Below are positions 1 through 12,031 of a stretch of 64,000 nt of DNA, one piece after another. The notes below the pieces were generated by a model. It ran no database searches. It saw only the letters and a program-made list of their open reading frames with translations, and was not told where the DNA came from. This DNA is from Punctularia strigosozonata HHB-11173 SS5 (Eukaryota > Basidiomycota > Agaricomycetes > Corticiales > Punctulariaceae), in the NCBI RefSeq assembly GCF_000264995.1, contig NW_006767443.1:300330-364329 (forward strand). The letters are read 5' to 3'. Within the stretch, counting starts at the first letter, position 1, and every line of letters starts with the position of its first letter. The translations under genes were made by a program, and so were the position numbers.

Positions 1-2
1 TG

Positions 3-260
3 ACCAGAATGAAGCACCCCGCTTACGAGATCGTGCCGAATGCCTTCAAAGCCGGCATACCGCCGTCCTATGAATGCCGCAAGGCGTCACAGGAGCAGGT
101 GGCCGAGGCGCAGAAGACAACGGCACTCGAAAAACAGGGCAAACTTCCGCGCAACACAGCACGAATCCAGGAGCAGCAGGGTATACCCGAAGCCGACCTC
201 GCAAGTGCGGGACGGAGCGAAGAAAAAAAAATGTACGTTCTTGCTGGCCAAGTATGGTGA
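3..260 (+). CDS. Possible 3' end of an unrecognised gene, cut by the window edge
   Basis: A frame open from the left edge runs to a stop at 260. The translation is lysine-, glutamate- and glutamine-rich (for example YEIVPNAFKAG, then an amphipathic stretch with KTTALEKQGK) and reads more like protein than the frames around it. I do not recognise a family. It could be the last exon of a gene starting outside the window, or chance. An ATG at 9 is in frame but need not be the start. Confidence 0.25.
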   Translation, partial: TRMKHPAYEIVPNAFKAGIPPSYECRKASQEQVAEAQKTTALEKQGKLPRNTARIQEQQGIPEADLASAGRSEEKKMYVLAGQVW

Positions 261-3200
261 ACCTAGTATGTTTGATGATTCATCCAACCAGGATAAAAAT
301 CAATCAACCATACCTCAACAGGACCGACTCCCATCCTTCCGCGAGTTTGAAGCCAGCATAGACCCTGAATCAGAGCCGCCGCCGTGCTCACTGACACACC
401 ACACCTCGATCAAGCATCGCCTGTCACCCCGCCACTATGCCCATGATGCCATCCCTTTGCATTACTTGCGTCCCTGAAACTTGTCGTTAACTCGCCTTTT
501 CCGTAAGTGACATGTGTTTCATGCTGATGAGGTCTCGTTGTTGACGATCTGCCTTGTCCAGGTTATAGACACATCGCCGACGGTGGTTTTCACGTTGTTC
601 GCGAAGCGGCCTGATGGACATCGGATATGGACTGCTCGACTGCGATCGTCGCATCTGTGACGAACAAGCTGAGTAGTTGCCCCGTCTGTGTATGAGGAGA
701 AGGAATACAATCTGCTCCTTTATATCTTGATGTGCGCCCGTCCTTTCTTGAAGGCCTCTGCGCTTGAAATACGCGATCGCCTGGTCGAGGTTATGAGGCA
801 AGCCCATCCGGGATGAGCCGGACACGCCTTCGAATGAGCCAGGAAGAGAGGACTGTAAATCTCGTTCGCAGAGGTGTTACTACCTCATCTTCGAGCAGTA
901 CAGCGGTACACGACGACACGTAGCCAGCATGGATAAGTCCGATAAGAGAGACTGAGCTCAAGCTCAAGCGCCCCGTCAAGCGCCCACGAGTCGAGACACG
1001 TGGCGTCAGCGCGCGACGACGTTACTTATCCAGAGCATTATCGACATGTCGTTATGTATCGTTGCTCTTAACAGGACGCATTGTCCATCAGACGTAAAAT
1101 GTGATTGGATGTTTGTCTGACTCGCTAGGATAAACTTCCAAGTAATACTAGTTGGACCCGGAGCATCGGCTTGCAGTCTAATACTAAGTCACGACTCACC
1201 ATGTGCCTGAGATCGAAAACCTACACAGCAAATACACATAGTAGCAGGATATCTCTGTAAACTGCGCATGCTGTATGCGCGACTGGCCATGATTCGATTC
1301 CAGGCTGTAGCGTCGCGCAGTGTCGATGGATTGAAGCCAGCTTCGAGCTTCGAGCGGAGGCCTCGCGGTCCAGCGCCGGTATTGTGCATCCAGGCGGATG
1401 CACGACGGATCTGATGGGTTCGTGCGGCAATACGCAGTCCAGGGATCGTGTTGAGAGTGGATGACGATCATCTTTTTCGCACCGGAGCAAACATCTTTAG
1501 GCCATTCAGCACCAGCCGATCTCGGACTGCTCAAACTTATGCTTGGGGTCACTGCACAAATGGACATTAATGCGGTGACTACGCTAATAACAGAGATACG
1601 GGCACCAGTACTGCATGATCCAGGGGACCGTTGGGGATTTTCAATTGAAGACTGTGGTACATCCCGTCACACGACTATGCATAACGTTCGAAATTCGGAA
1701 GTCTTCTTGCGGTATACGGCGGTGTTCTGGTTCGAGTCGTTCAAAGATTCGTCAACATCTGCCGTTGAGAATGAGTCAGACGGACTAGCAATGTCAGGCG
1801 CAGAATACATGAACGGCTTCAAAGTTTTTGCCTACATCCGTCGACGATCATCGGGAGGCGGGCTTGCAATCGCTACGTAAACCTCAGTTGCGCATGGATC
1901 CGCATGGATGAGTGCTAAGTTAGCGGTGCCGTGGTCCGTAGCAGGAGTTGAACAAGCCAAGGACGGACGGTCGACGTTGCTGAAGGAAGGGGTACGCAAG
2001 ATGACGATACAACAAGCGCTACGAGCCAGCACACCTATATGAGCCAACACTGAGTTCGTGTTCGTCCATGCCACTAACGACTCGAGATCGAACAGTGGCC
2101 TCCACGGCGGATCCTCGGTAGATCGTGCCGTCTTGATTTGTTGTTGCTGTGGCCATTAGATTACTGCGGAGATCAGCCGCCGTTCCAGGGCTTCAGGCGT
2201 AGGAGAGGTATCAACGCCATGAAATTCAGGTCCGATACAGCGTCCGTCCAGGCCGCGCGTCGGGAGACACCGTCAGCGACTGTGACGCTCATTCGGATAG
2301 CGTCAACGTCGTCTTCCTTGCCGCTGGCATGTTCGCCGTAGCCGGCAATGGACATGCGCCGGGTGTAATAGCGTCACCTTTTGGAAAGACCATAAGCTCT
2401 TGATCAGAATAATAGGGAGGACAAATTCACACCAACTCCAAATGCCCACTGCCACAGATTCAAAGGTTCCGGAGGATCGATCTTGATCTGGCTCACAACA
2501 GGATGACACAATGGGCGACCGATTGGGGCTTGAGCTCGTTCGAGGGGTGTACAATTTCCCGGAGCCTCGGTTGGTCGCTACACGTGCCTTCCGGAGGTCT
2601 AGTACCGGAATCCGACCTCCTGCTTCTGCTGACAGCATCGGCAAGCCGATATACGAGCTATACAGCACGGCGGGGGGAATGTATCCCAATACGGAGCCGT
2701 ATGCGAGTGCCATCGGGCAACGTCGAGTTCTGGATGATTTCGCATGATCGAACCAGATACACGAGGACGGCTCCAGCCCAACTGCGGGTGATTCCGCGAG
2801 GTACCTATATCATCACAGAGGCCGGATCTTTCCCTGATATTACTAACTGTGGTAGTTCCTACCCGGACTCACGTCGTCGAGGGACCAATTTGCTTAAGCG
2901 AGTCTTCTTCTGAAAACCGAAGAAGCGTGAGTGCAGGGAAGTCGTTCAGATCAGCGCGACTCGCGAAATAGCGACTTACCCCTGGCTGCAGGAGCTCGGC
3001 GGAGAAATTTGAAGGACCTCGAAGCTGCCCTTCGTCGATGATGGTCGTAGCGATTCTGGAGCACCCCGATCGTTGTCAAGTTCTCGTACACGTATCCACC
3101 GCCTGGCTGTGATCTACGGTGTTCTCGAAGGATTAATTACTAAAAGCAGCTGTCGTGCCGCCGTAACAAGAGGAGACAACACACCCGGCATATTCGAAGC

Positions 3201-3621
3201 GATGGCCAGAACGGGAGGGTTTACGTTGTAAGAGGGGTATTGTCATTTGACGAAGTCAAAAACGCTCAAGCTCCGCTGAACGGCTAGCCAACCTCCGACG
3301 CAAGGCGAGCTGCGTGCAGGCTTGTTTCCTACCGGGCCGTGGCAGTGAGAATTACTGGATTAAGAAGATATGATAGAATTACCCCTATCGTATATTCCTG
3401 TTTCAATCGCTTCACCCTGGTGTACATCTGCACCTCGCGTTATCCCCTCCGACAAGTTGAAGGAATGAACCCACTCCGAGTTGTGGGTCCACGTCTCGCA
3501 TGCATATGGCCCAAAATGGCACCCTTTTGTGGCTTTTAAATCGCCCGGGTTCAAGCTGGATAGGCCTTCATAAGCCCCGCTTTTTTGCGCAAAGAACCGT
3601 GCGCTGACCTCGCTCCCAGCC
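261..3621. other. Gene-free stretch, no feature recognised
   Basis: About 3.4 kb without a convincing gene. Open frames of up to 139 codons occur (1461-1880, 2503-2913, 2511-2747), but none has a recognisable motif, consistent splice sites or the codon texture of the genes downstream. No terminal repeats or transposase motifs were seen. It may be old decayed sequence. Confidence 0.4.
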
Positions 3622-4900
3622 ATGGGTACCTGTCACCGTCATCTTCGTGAACCTCAGTCTGCTCCCAAGAAACAGTCGACTAGTGAGTTCTATCTGCATA
3701 GAGATTGGTAGTTTGACTGAGGATCGCTCAGGTCGCGTAAGATGCACCTTCCCCGGCTGCACGAGGACGGTGTCAAGACACCAGGATCTGGATCGGCACC
3801 TGATGACACATAACCCCGGCGCGCAGTGAGTACTCTGGTTATTGAGAAATAAAACCGGGCTTGACTGAACGCACGTAGCTTACGGATGTGCCCCGCGGTG
3901 GGTTGCGGTCACAGTACCTTGCAGAAATCGAACTTGGACCATCACATCAACACGGCACAGTGCGTATGACATGTGTTTCCCTGCGAGCCCTCCTGACCAC
4001 TCGTATTTCAGTAAGCGCGATGTCATATACCATTGCCTCGTACCTGGATGCCCCGCCCTTGCCCTTGACCCGTCTACGCACTTCCGTCATTCCACTACTC
4101 GCCATAAGTTCAAACCCTTCGACCTTTACAGAGCGATGGGTCGGATTCTCATGCACCCGGCGAAGGAGGCCCAGAAAAGGGGCCTTACCGCTTCGTACGT
4201 CCGACAACCGGCTACATGGGCAGAAGTGCGTGCTGCGCAAGTGGCCTTCCTCAGGCCAAAAAGCAAGGGCACTCCGTCCCTCATACCGTGCATCTGGAAC
4301 ACCGACGATATCCGGGCCCAGGACGTGCCGGTTCGCGCAGCCGGCAAGAAAAGCGCGCAGCCGGTATCAAACGCTGCTGTCGAGCGCAACAAACTTCACC
4401 ATATGATGAGCCCGTCGTTCGACGAGGAGTCCTTGGCCAGCCTCACGTTATGCGACTACGATGAGGACGACGCGAAGCATGCGTCGAGTGGATTCTCCTG
4501 CTTTGGTGATTCCAGCGACAGCGACTCGGAGATGAGTGCATCGTTCGAGGTCGAGACGTACCAACATTCGACCCCAACGAGCAGCTCTCGTATCTCTGGA
4601 GCAGCGGCCGACGTTCCGAAGGTGACCCTTCCATCGTTCAATGCCTTCCGAGCGATGGTCGAGTCCGACCTGCCGCCGCCGCAATCCCTAGTCCCCCGCA
4701 TGCCAGCCGACGACTGGCGGAAGCCACGCAGATTTGATAGCTACCAGCCCTGCCACGTAATCCCGCAGTTCTGCCATACGTATCAACGCCCCGAAGTTCC
4801 GGTGGTCCCCGCAGAGATTTCGCGCGCTCGTCAGTACATTCCGCCTCCCCCGCCGCCGTGGGTCAAGGTCGAAGGATTCGGCCGTCCCTTCCGTCGTTAA
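3622..4900 (+). CDS. C2H2 zinc-finger protein with three fingers
   Basis: Four exons (3622-3682, 3732-3825, 3879-3959, 4012-4900) join to 1,125 nt, giving 374 residues. The N-terminus carries three C2H2-like units, one per exon for exons 2-4: CTFPGC with HLMTH, CPAVGC with HHINTAH, and CLVPGC with HSTTRH. The fingers are followed by a conserved-looking block (YRAMGRILMHP) and a long acidic/serine-rich, then proline-rich tail ending in a PPPPPPW stretch. C2H2 arrays of this kind normally bind DNA, so a nuclear regulator is likely, but target genes cannot be inferred. The introns before exons 3 and 4 both split the histidine codon after CA. The start is the first ATG that splices in frame to finger 1. 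Confidence 0.75.
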
Positions 4901-4974
4901 GTCACGCTAGGCACGCGCGTCAATGATCGAAGAAGCTGCATCTGATTCCACATCTCTCAAACATATAATCGTCA

Positions 4975-6466
4975 TCACAAAAAGAACGTTCGTCGCGTCG
5001 TCTCCAATTCCGGCTGGTCAAGTTCATAGTATTAGCAAAGCCGTCGATGTGGAGGCAGCGCTCTCTTGCCTTCCACATCCACTGGTATTCGTCCTGCGTC
5101 GGAGCCACGGACGCCTTCCCTCTTTTTTCCTTTTCCTTTTCTCCCAACGGATCCGCTCCGACGTCCACGTCGTCTTGGGCATTGTCTCCTCCGCTTTCAC
5201 CATCGCGCTGATCCCGCTCAGCCTCCGCCTGCTCCTCATCATCGACCTCACCGTTGTCGAACTCCAGCGGTTTCGGCGGAACGCCGAGGTTTTGGACAGC
5301 GGGCAGCCCCTTGCGCAGCGAACGTAACTTCAAGGTGAATCGAGGACCGATCTCCTGAAGCGCCACTTTCTCAGTTGAGCGGAAGGCATACCTTGAACGT
5401 GGACTGTATTAGTAGCGTCCGATAATCATATATAAAAATCATGTACCGGTGTCTCCTGAAGAATAGAAAATCGCGTTGATTATGCAACGTTACTACTTGC
5501 CGGCCCTGAAATTCTGGGAGTGGAGGGAAAAGCGTCTGAAACATTCGCCCAACCGCATGACCTAGACGAGTAACGAAGCCATTCAAGACCAGTTCCGGGT
5601 AATGTGCGGTGGCACGCGCATGCCCCTGAGCGTCGTATGTGAGCGATTAAATAGTAGAACGAAAGTACGGAACAAACATGAATCTGCTTCGATAGCTGGA
5701 TTGAGGTGAGCTTGAAATACGCCGTCGGTCCCTCAGGTAAGTGCACGATGGTGATGGCATCTGTGACAAAGCCATTCAATGACCTGTAGGGTGGGATTAT
5801 AATCATGGCAAAGAACTAACTGGGCTTTTTCATATCCTCGTTTACGACCATCAGCGCGCCGTAACCTCTGCCCGCCGCCCATCCAGCGATTCTTCCCATC
5901 TCGAAGCCACGGCTCTTCTTGTTGCGCCTCACAAATTCTGACCCGGGGAAGATAGCGCACAGTTCTTCGCAGAATTCATAGCTCGCCCTTGTTGCACGAG
6001 GCGAGGTAGTTACAAGGACTTTTGGAGGCTTCGTGGGGTCCGCAGCCGTAAAGTAAGAGGCAAAGGGGTCATTGGCGAAGTCGGCATCGTTCTCCGGTAT
6101 ATGTGTTCCTTCAAGGGCCCCATCTTGTTGAGTGTTTGAAGGTCCCGCGTCGGGTTGAGCCGAAGAGGAGGAGGCTGGATTTGCGGTCAAGAAGCTAGGG
6201 TCGTATTCACGGGTGTTGTCCAGCGTGCGGGGAACATTCTCTTCAAGCCGTTTCTAAAGAAGTATCCGTGTTCATAATGCAGACATCAAGCAAGTCTATC
6301 ACAAAGAATATACCCTTTTTACCGCTGGATCCTTTGCTTCGATCTTCGCCCTCTCCAGGCGCTTTTGGAGTTTATCCTGCCTCTTGGTCCGTTTGGCTTT
6401 GCGCGCGACCTCCTCACGCTTGATTTTGTTCTTAATGGATGATGGCATAGTTCGTTCCGGTGGCAT
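4975..6466 (-). CDS. RPF1: Brix-domain ribosome production factor 1 (60S assembly)
   Basis: The translation matches the RPF1 branch of the Brix superfamily, nucleolar proteins that act in 27S pre-rRNA processing and 60S subunit assembly. In order: a basic N-terminus ([17 protein letters not shown]), a low-complexity linker, the Brix core ([59 protein letters not shown]), then [16 protein letters not shown] and the usual C-terminus ending [20 protein letters not shown]. The last intron must be a GC-AG intron: the exon ends in AAG, the intron opens GCAAGAG and closes GACCAG just before the PELE codons. The ATG at 6466 is chosen because the frame further upstream opens only with TTG; the ATG at 6448 is an alternative. 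The 5' end lies 149 bp from the divergent p24 gene. Confidence 0.93.
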
Positions 6467-6615
6467 ATTGGATGGAGGAAGAATGAGATCAGTCAAGGCG
6501 AGGATAAAGACCGGCGCCTTCGAAATTTCGGAATTAGCACGTGCCGTGCACGGCGTAGCGGCCCTTCCACGACGTCCACGACAACGGCGAGGCTGAGCCT
6601 GCGTCGTACACTATC
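6467..6615. promoter_or_regulatory. Divergent promoter between RPF1 and the p24 gene
   Basis: Only 149 bp separate the two start codons, so both genes must share this control region. It contains an E-box-type CACGTG at 6538-6543 followed directly by the palindrome CCGTGCACGG (6544-6553). Proteins of the bHLH class are known to bind CACGTG; use here is inferred. Confidence 0.4.
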
Positions 6616-7431
6616 ATGGCGCGGTTATGTCAGAAGATTCTAGCCTGCTTCTTGCTGTTCTCCAGTGCAGTCAATGCCCTTCACTTCTATCTCGACGCCA
6701 ACGAGAAGCGGTGTTTCATCGAGGAACTACCAACAGACACCGTGGTGGAAGGTATGTATGACGTTCGCGATGGAAAGCGTACATGATTGAGCTTAGACGA
6801 TGTATAGGTCACTATAAGGCCTTAGAGTGGTCTGATGACGAGAAGAAGTATTTCGTTAACGATAAACTGAACATCCTCGTTCAGGTTGCGGTGCGTCCCC
6901 TGCGGCTCTCGTTGATGGCTGCGACCTGACGTACTCCACAGGAAATGGACAGCGGACATGAGGTCGTTCGTACGAATGGCCCCTCAGAAGGTCGCTTCAC
7001 CTTTACATCACACGAGTCGGGCGACCATTCCATCTGCCTCTCTACCAATGACCCCAATGGCTCCGGATGGTTCAGCAGTACCCACATTCGAATGTACCTT
7101 GATGTCGTCGTCGGTTCCACCAAGCCCGACGTTGATCACGACCGGGGCCATATCTCAGAACTCGCATCCAAGGTTCGGGACCTGAACCAGAAGCTGGAGG
7201 ATATACGCCGCGAACAACAATACCAGCGTGAGCGAGAGGCGGACTTCAGGAATCTCAGCGAAGCCACGAATTCCAAGGCAGTCTGGTACAGCCTCATACA
7301 GATCATCGTCCTGGTCGCGACGTGCTTCTGGCAGTTAACGCATCTGAGAGTAAGTATTGACGTCCATCTTGCATCACTGTTTGGTCTAATCTTTCACCCA
7401 GCGATTCTTCGAAGACAGAAAGGTCCGATGA
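6616..7431 (+). CDS. p24/EMP24 family cargo receptor (GOLD domain)
   Basis: Four exons (6616-6751, 6808-6890, 6942-7349, 7402-7431) give 218 residues, the normal length for the family. p24 proteins cycle between ER and Golgi in COPII and COPI vesicles and help sort cargo, including GPI-anchored proteins. Seen in order: a signal peptide (MARLCQKILACFLLFSS), the mature start with the typical KRCFIEELP, a GOLD domain (GRFTFTSHESGDHSICL, whose cysteine pairs with the one in KRCF), a coiled coil (about residues 130-180), one membrane segment (IIVLVATCFWQL) and a short cytosolic tail RRFFEDRKVR. The tail carries the FF signal known to bind COPII and basic residues for COPI. It resembles the p24-alpha (Erp1/TMED9-like) class. 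Confidence 0.93.
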
Positions 7432-7893
7432 TCGATGAGCTCGACTTTCGTCTTCCGCGTACGGGCATCCGGACGGTCATGTATCCTCATACATTAATCG
7501 AAGCACAGCTGTATTTATGGATGGTGTTCCCGGGGCTCGTTTCTCTGCGGCGGCAGTCTCTCGAGCCCTGGCGGTGGATACAGTCTCGATCTTCGCACCA
7601 GTCAAAAGCTTACAGTCAGCTATGACAACGGCAGATTTTGTCTTCCTGACGGACATGAAACAGGCGTTTCAGGACTGTGCTACACAGCGTTATATTGTCC
7701 AATAAGGACCGGTCGCAGCGCATTATTGTAACGATGAAAGTTCGCCCCAGTTGGTGGCACTTGCTGTCCATGTGGCCGGCAGCGCAAAGCTGACAATGTC
7801 TCACGCGCGGAACGCCACACGGGAGCTCTTCGTCTCTTCATCTCTGCAGGCCTCTGTTGAACGGGACGCTGTACATATTCTGTGACATATTTC
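7432..7893. other. Intergenic, 3' of p24 and 5' of the ligase gene
   Basis: 462 bp holding the p24 3' region and the ligase upstream region. Short frames here (7517-7705) show no recognisable protein. Confidence 0.4.
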
Positions 7894-10800
7894 ATGGGCT
7901 CTGAAGCTGTACCGATACCGTTCTCATTGTACGTGAACAGGCAAAGTACACTGTAACGCGCTTACAGTCCCAGTTTCGTCTCCCTCTTGCGCGAGATCTC
8001 CTCCATACGCGCCCAAAAATCTTCGAACAAGCAGTCGACCCGTTCAAGGCACAATACACCACGCGACACCCTGACTAGATGGGTTGCAGATTTAAATCGC
8101 AGATTCCACCCTTTGCCCAAGGGCACGACGGCTGCCGTGTTCAAACTCCTGTTTCCCGAGGATGATGCCCGCCGGAAGTACGACTTGCAAGAGACGCGTT
8201 TAGCACGTCATCTCGTCACAATACTCGGCGTCTCAGACCAACCCGGTGGTAGAGGTGCCCGATTACGTGCCTGGAACGCGTCGAACGCGTCCGGATGCCT
8301 GGGGGAGGAGGTGAAGAGGGTATTGGATCCGGCGTCCCCGGTATGATCCTATGATCCATCGTTCCCTGCGAAAACTTACCCTCAGTACAGGATATTGATG
8401 GACGTATATGGGCTGTATCAATCGCTGAAGTTGACGCTTTGCTTGACGAGCTAGCCACGACCTCAGCATGGTCCGCTGACTGTGTTCGGACCGCACACTC
8501 CCCGTCTCCCCGCCGCACGCGTTCTGCCATTCTCTCGGACCTCTTTCGCGACATTCCTGCACTCGATGCGGCATTCCTCACTCAGATCATTCTTAAGGAC
8601 CTGCGACCTCTTCTCTATCCTCTGCCAGAAACACATACCACGGTGGCTTTGAGAGATTACAAGAGCAATGCGCTCAGTATCCTGACACGAGAAATCGCGA
8701 TGAAAGTGTGGGATCCGAGTGGGCGGATGTTGAAGATATACGCGTCGAGAGCCAATTTAGAAGAAGCTGCCCATGCATTTGACGAGGGCGACCTAGCTTG
8801 TACGCCGGTCTTCGGACTTCCTATCCAGGTGAAGTTGCTAGAAGTGGGCAGAAGTATTCAGCTGATCACCTATACAGATCCCGAAATCGGTGAAAGGTAC
8901 ATCCTGCCGTCACGCCCTTCAACAGCTTTTCCGCAGCAGCATTGCACCAAAGAAAATCTGGGCTGAAGTCAAGTATGACGGTGAGCGGGCGCAAATTCAC
9001 GTACAACGCAGGATACTCCCCTCCGTCCATCAGTCGGAGTCACTGGAGTGGGAGATCAAGATCTTCAGCAAGAGCATGCGCGATTCAACGAGGGATCGGA
9101 TCGCTCTGCATCCGTGAGTTGCAGCCCGCATTCCGAGCGCTCATTTTGATGATTTAAAACGTCAGAATAATCTTAGAGGCCCTCGGCATAGGCTCGGGTT
9201 CGTCACCGAGATTCAAGGATAACATCATACTGGATGCAGAGATAGTCGCATATTCGGATGTTCTGGGAGGAATCGATGGTATGTTCGCTCCTCCGACCCA
9301 CCCGTCGATGAGTGTACTCATACTGACTCTTGACCCCCAGAATTCTGGCGTATCCGGAGTTTGATCAGTAGCACAGCAGATAATGTGCGCGGCCAGCGAT
9401 CATTTGGTCGTTCAACTGTTGTCCAAGATGAAGCGTGAATCACCTCTCACCCAAGTCATCGATACGTCATCCCTGGCTGACACGTTCGCCACCACCCAAA
9501 CAGAAGTCAATGCTCGCTGATCTCTAACGCATCAGACGGAGGCAATCGACACCTGGCGCTCGTCTTCTTCGACGTCCTGATGATTGATTCTGTATTCCTC
9601 TTGCAACGCTCCTACGCCGAACGTCGCGCCACTCTAGAAGATATCGTGATCGTTCGACAAGGCCATTCCATGCTTGCTGGACGGGAATGTATCCATGTGT
9701 CCGACAAGGCGAAGGGACGTCCGTGCGAGGCGGAGGGGGAGCAGCTCGCGAGCATATTCGCGCGGGCCATCGCTGCTCATCAGGAAGGCCTTGTACTGAA
9801 AGCCGATAACGGAGCGTACAACAGTTGGTCTTCGCCCTGGGTTAAGGTAGGAGCGAAGCATTTGCTGCTTCAAGCACGATGTTCACGAGTAGGACGCAGT
9901 TGAAGAAGGATTACATCCCGGGATACGGCGATTGTGTCGATCTGGTCATCGTGGGAGCAGGGTGGGATAAGGACCGGGCCCGTGAATTGAGAGGTATGCA
10001 CCTGTTCCTCCTCCATTCGTCTGTCCTTTGGATCAACACTCTTCCAGTTGCTCCAGAGACTTTCACAACGTTCTACGTCGGCGCAGTTTCCAACACCGTC
10101 GGATGCCAACGAAATGTAGATCGTCCAGGAATCCATAATACTCCGCAGGCATTAACTTGCATCTCGACGCAGTCTGATGTCCTCCCTCACTTTGAAGTCT
10201 TCTTCACCGTATCCTACGGCTTGAGTCGCGAACAGTTAGAAGAATTGAACTTCTTGATCAAGAGCTCCGACCCCGTAATGTATCAGGCAGATCTATCGGT
10301 TCGTCGAAGCCGTAACGGTGTTAGTGGCGCTATCTAATTCCCGAATCAGAAACATTCTCATCCCCGTCTTACGTACACTCTCACCATGTTCTCCGGCCTA
10401 GTGAAACCCAACGTACTCCTCCGCGTACCTTTGCTCGTAGAGCTGTATGGTGCTGGATTCACAAAAGCGCCATCATCCAAGGTATTCGCATTTCCTCTTT
10501 CGCCCGTTTTCACTCACTCCTCCGATGCAGTTCTACGAACTGCGCTTCCCGCGTCTTACTAAGTTCTATCGCACCTCGGAACGTTCGGCGTCGGAATGCC
10601 TTACCCTGCAAGAACTGAACAAAATCGCGCACGAGAGCGTAGGGCGCGACCGGTCCCTCAAAGACATCGATGATTGGTGCAAAAAGACGTGGAACAAGAC
10701 GGCTTCCCCGAGCGTCAGGTGTCCGAAGAGAAAGAAGGCGTCCGAGCAAGCTTGGGAAGAGAAATTTGCATTAGCCGACAAGCGGGTCAAGCGGTCCAAG

Positions 10801-11556
10801 GCATATGAGGAGACCATCCATTCGAAGCCTACTCCGGCCGGACATCGGCAAAAGCCCGTAAGGGCTTTGGGCTCGGTGACCAATTTTACGTCGGCATTAT
10901 CGACTCCTGCTACCGGTCTGCAGCTAGATGATCATTTCGACGCAGGGACCCATCTTACACTGCTCGCTTCCGCGCCACCTCCACCTGCAGCCTCAGGCTC
11001 AGCGAGCATATTCTGTTTATTGTCAGCGGATAGAGAAGCAGGGAAGCGCAAGAGCGAACCGATAGCGATTGCACCGTATCCAACACCTCCCACGCCAGCT
11101 AAGGCCTCAAGTGGGGGCGCCAACACGGAAGCAGCGACAGCTCTATGGCCACTGATGAACCTGTTGAACAAGTCGCTGGTCTGGTTTGCAAGGTCACCTG
11201 CCTTACCTCGACCGGAGTGGTGTCCTCCTACCAGAACGTTCGTCCCCGTCGGCAATCACATTCACGGACTTGAGGCTTTCTTCATTGGATGTGGGTGGCA
11301 GGCGACTATGGTCGGCGGGATTCCTGCCACACGCTCCTGCGGTTGGGCAGAAGCGGGCGTTATCTTCGTGGACGACGAGCCAACCTTGGAAGCGGCCTGC
11401 ACATTGCTGAGGCACAAGCAGAGGAGCCTCTCACTAGACGCAGGTTCGCGCAAGCCCATCGTCGTCCTCGACCTTCCATCGGCCATCCGTGCCATCTCGC
11501 AGTTCAAGCACGATATCCAGCGGCTCAATCAACTGTCTTCGTGCGAATTTCGTTAA
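7894..11556 (+). CDS. ATP-dependent DNA ligase, LIG4-like
   Basis: A multi-exon gene for an ATP-dependent ligase of the eukaryotic LIG4 type, the enzyme that seals breaks in non-homologous end joining. The start is ATG 7894; the first small exon (MGSEAVPIPFSF) splices at 7928/7968 into FVSLLREISSI, matching the PFSxFCSLL start of LIG4 proteins. The DNA-binding region includes LPKGTTAAVFKLLFPEDD. Nucleotidyltransferase motifs follow: EVKYDGERAQIHV with the lysine that takes AMP, DAEIVAY (motif III), HLALVFFDVL (IIIa), EGLVLK (IV) and LKKDYIPGYGDCVDLV (V). The OB-fold part ends with FYELRFPRLTKFYR. The last exon adds about 280 residues: a basic linker and a C-terminal block (VIFVDDEPTLEAA) where LIG4 carries its tandem BRCT repeats. 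I see no clear BRCT tryptophan pattern, so this may be a divergent paralogue. Confidence 0.85.
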
Positions 11557-12031
11557 CGTTATCGACTATTTATGTGTTTATTCCTATGCACGCACCTGTT
11601 TTACCGAGCCACAATGCTATCCCCGTGTACTCTATAGCACGCTGAGCGGCAACTCGTAACGACTAGATCGTTTTCTAGGGCGAATGAAATACTTCGCCCC
11701 CCCATTTCTCGCTACGTCGCACTTCGAAGATTGGATGCTATACGATGTTTGGTATTGGCTACACTACCTTGTCTTATGTCGCTTTTATGTAAGGCCTACA
11801 CTACTTTTTTATGTTGCTTTGGTGTGGGGGGTATACGATGCTGGGGTATATGAGGCGTGAAGCTGTCCAGAAGCCGGGATACTCGATGACCGTGACGAGG
11901 CGAGAGGCATAAAACGATCCAGAATCCATATCCAATCCGATCCCAAATCCGAAACCATGTCCGATCCATTCCGTTCCATCATTCTGAAATTTCTTCGGGC
12001 GCCATAGCCCATCTCGAGCGCCGCTGCGCGA
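11557..12031. other. Intergenic, part of the inverted duplication
   Basis: Contains the 3' flank of the unknown gene at 12.0-13.3 kb. From about 11,790 it is also present, inverted, at 30.9-31.1 kb. Two imperfect copies of a motif beginning CTACACTAC lie in tandem near 11,758-11,825. Confidence 0.5.

Noticed and set aside
1461-1880. A 139-codon plus-strand frame near the left end
   Set aside because: No signal peptide, motif, splice context or recognisable similarity; codon texture is not like the real genes.
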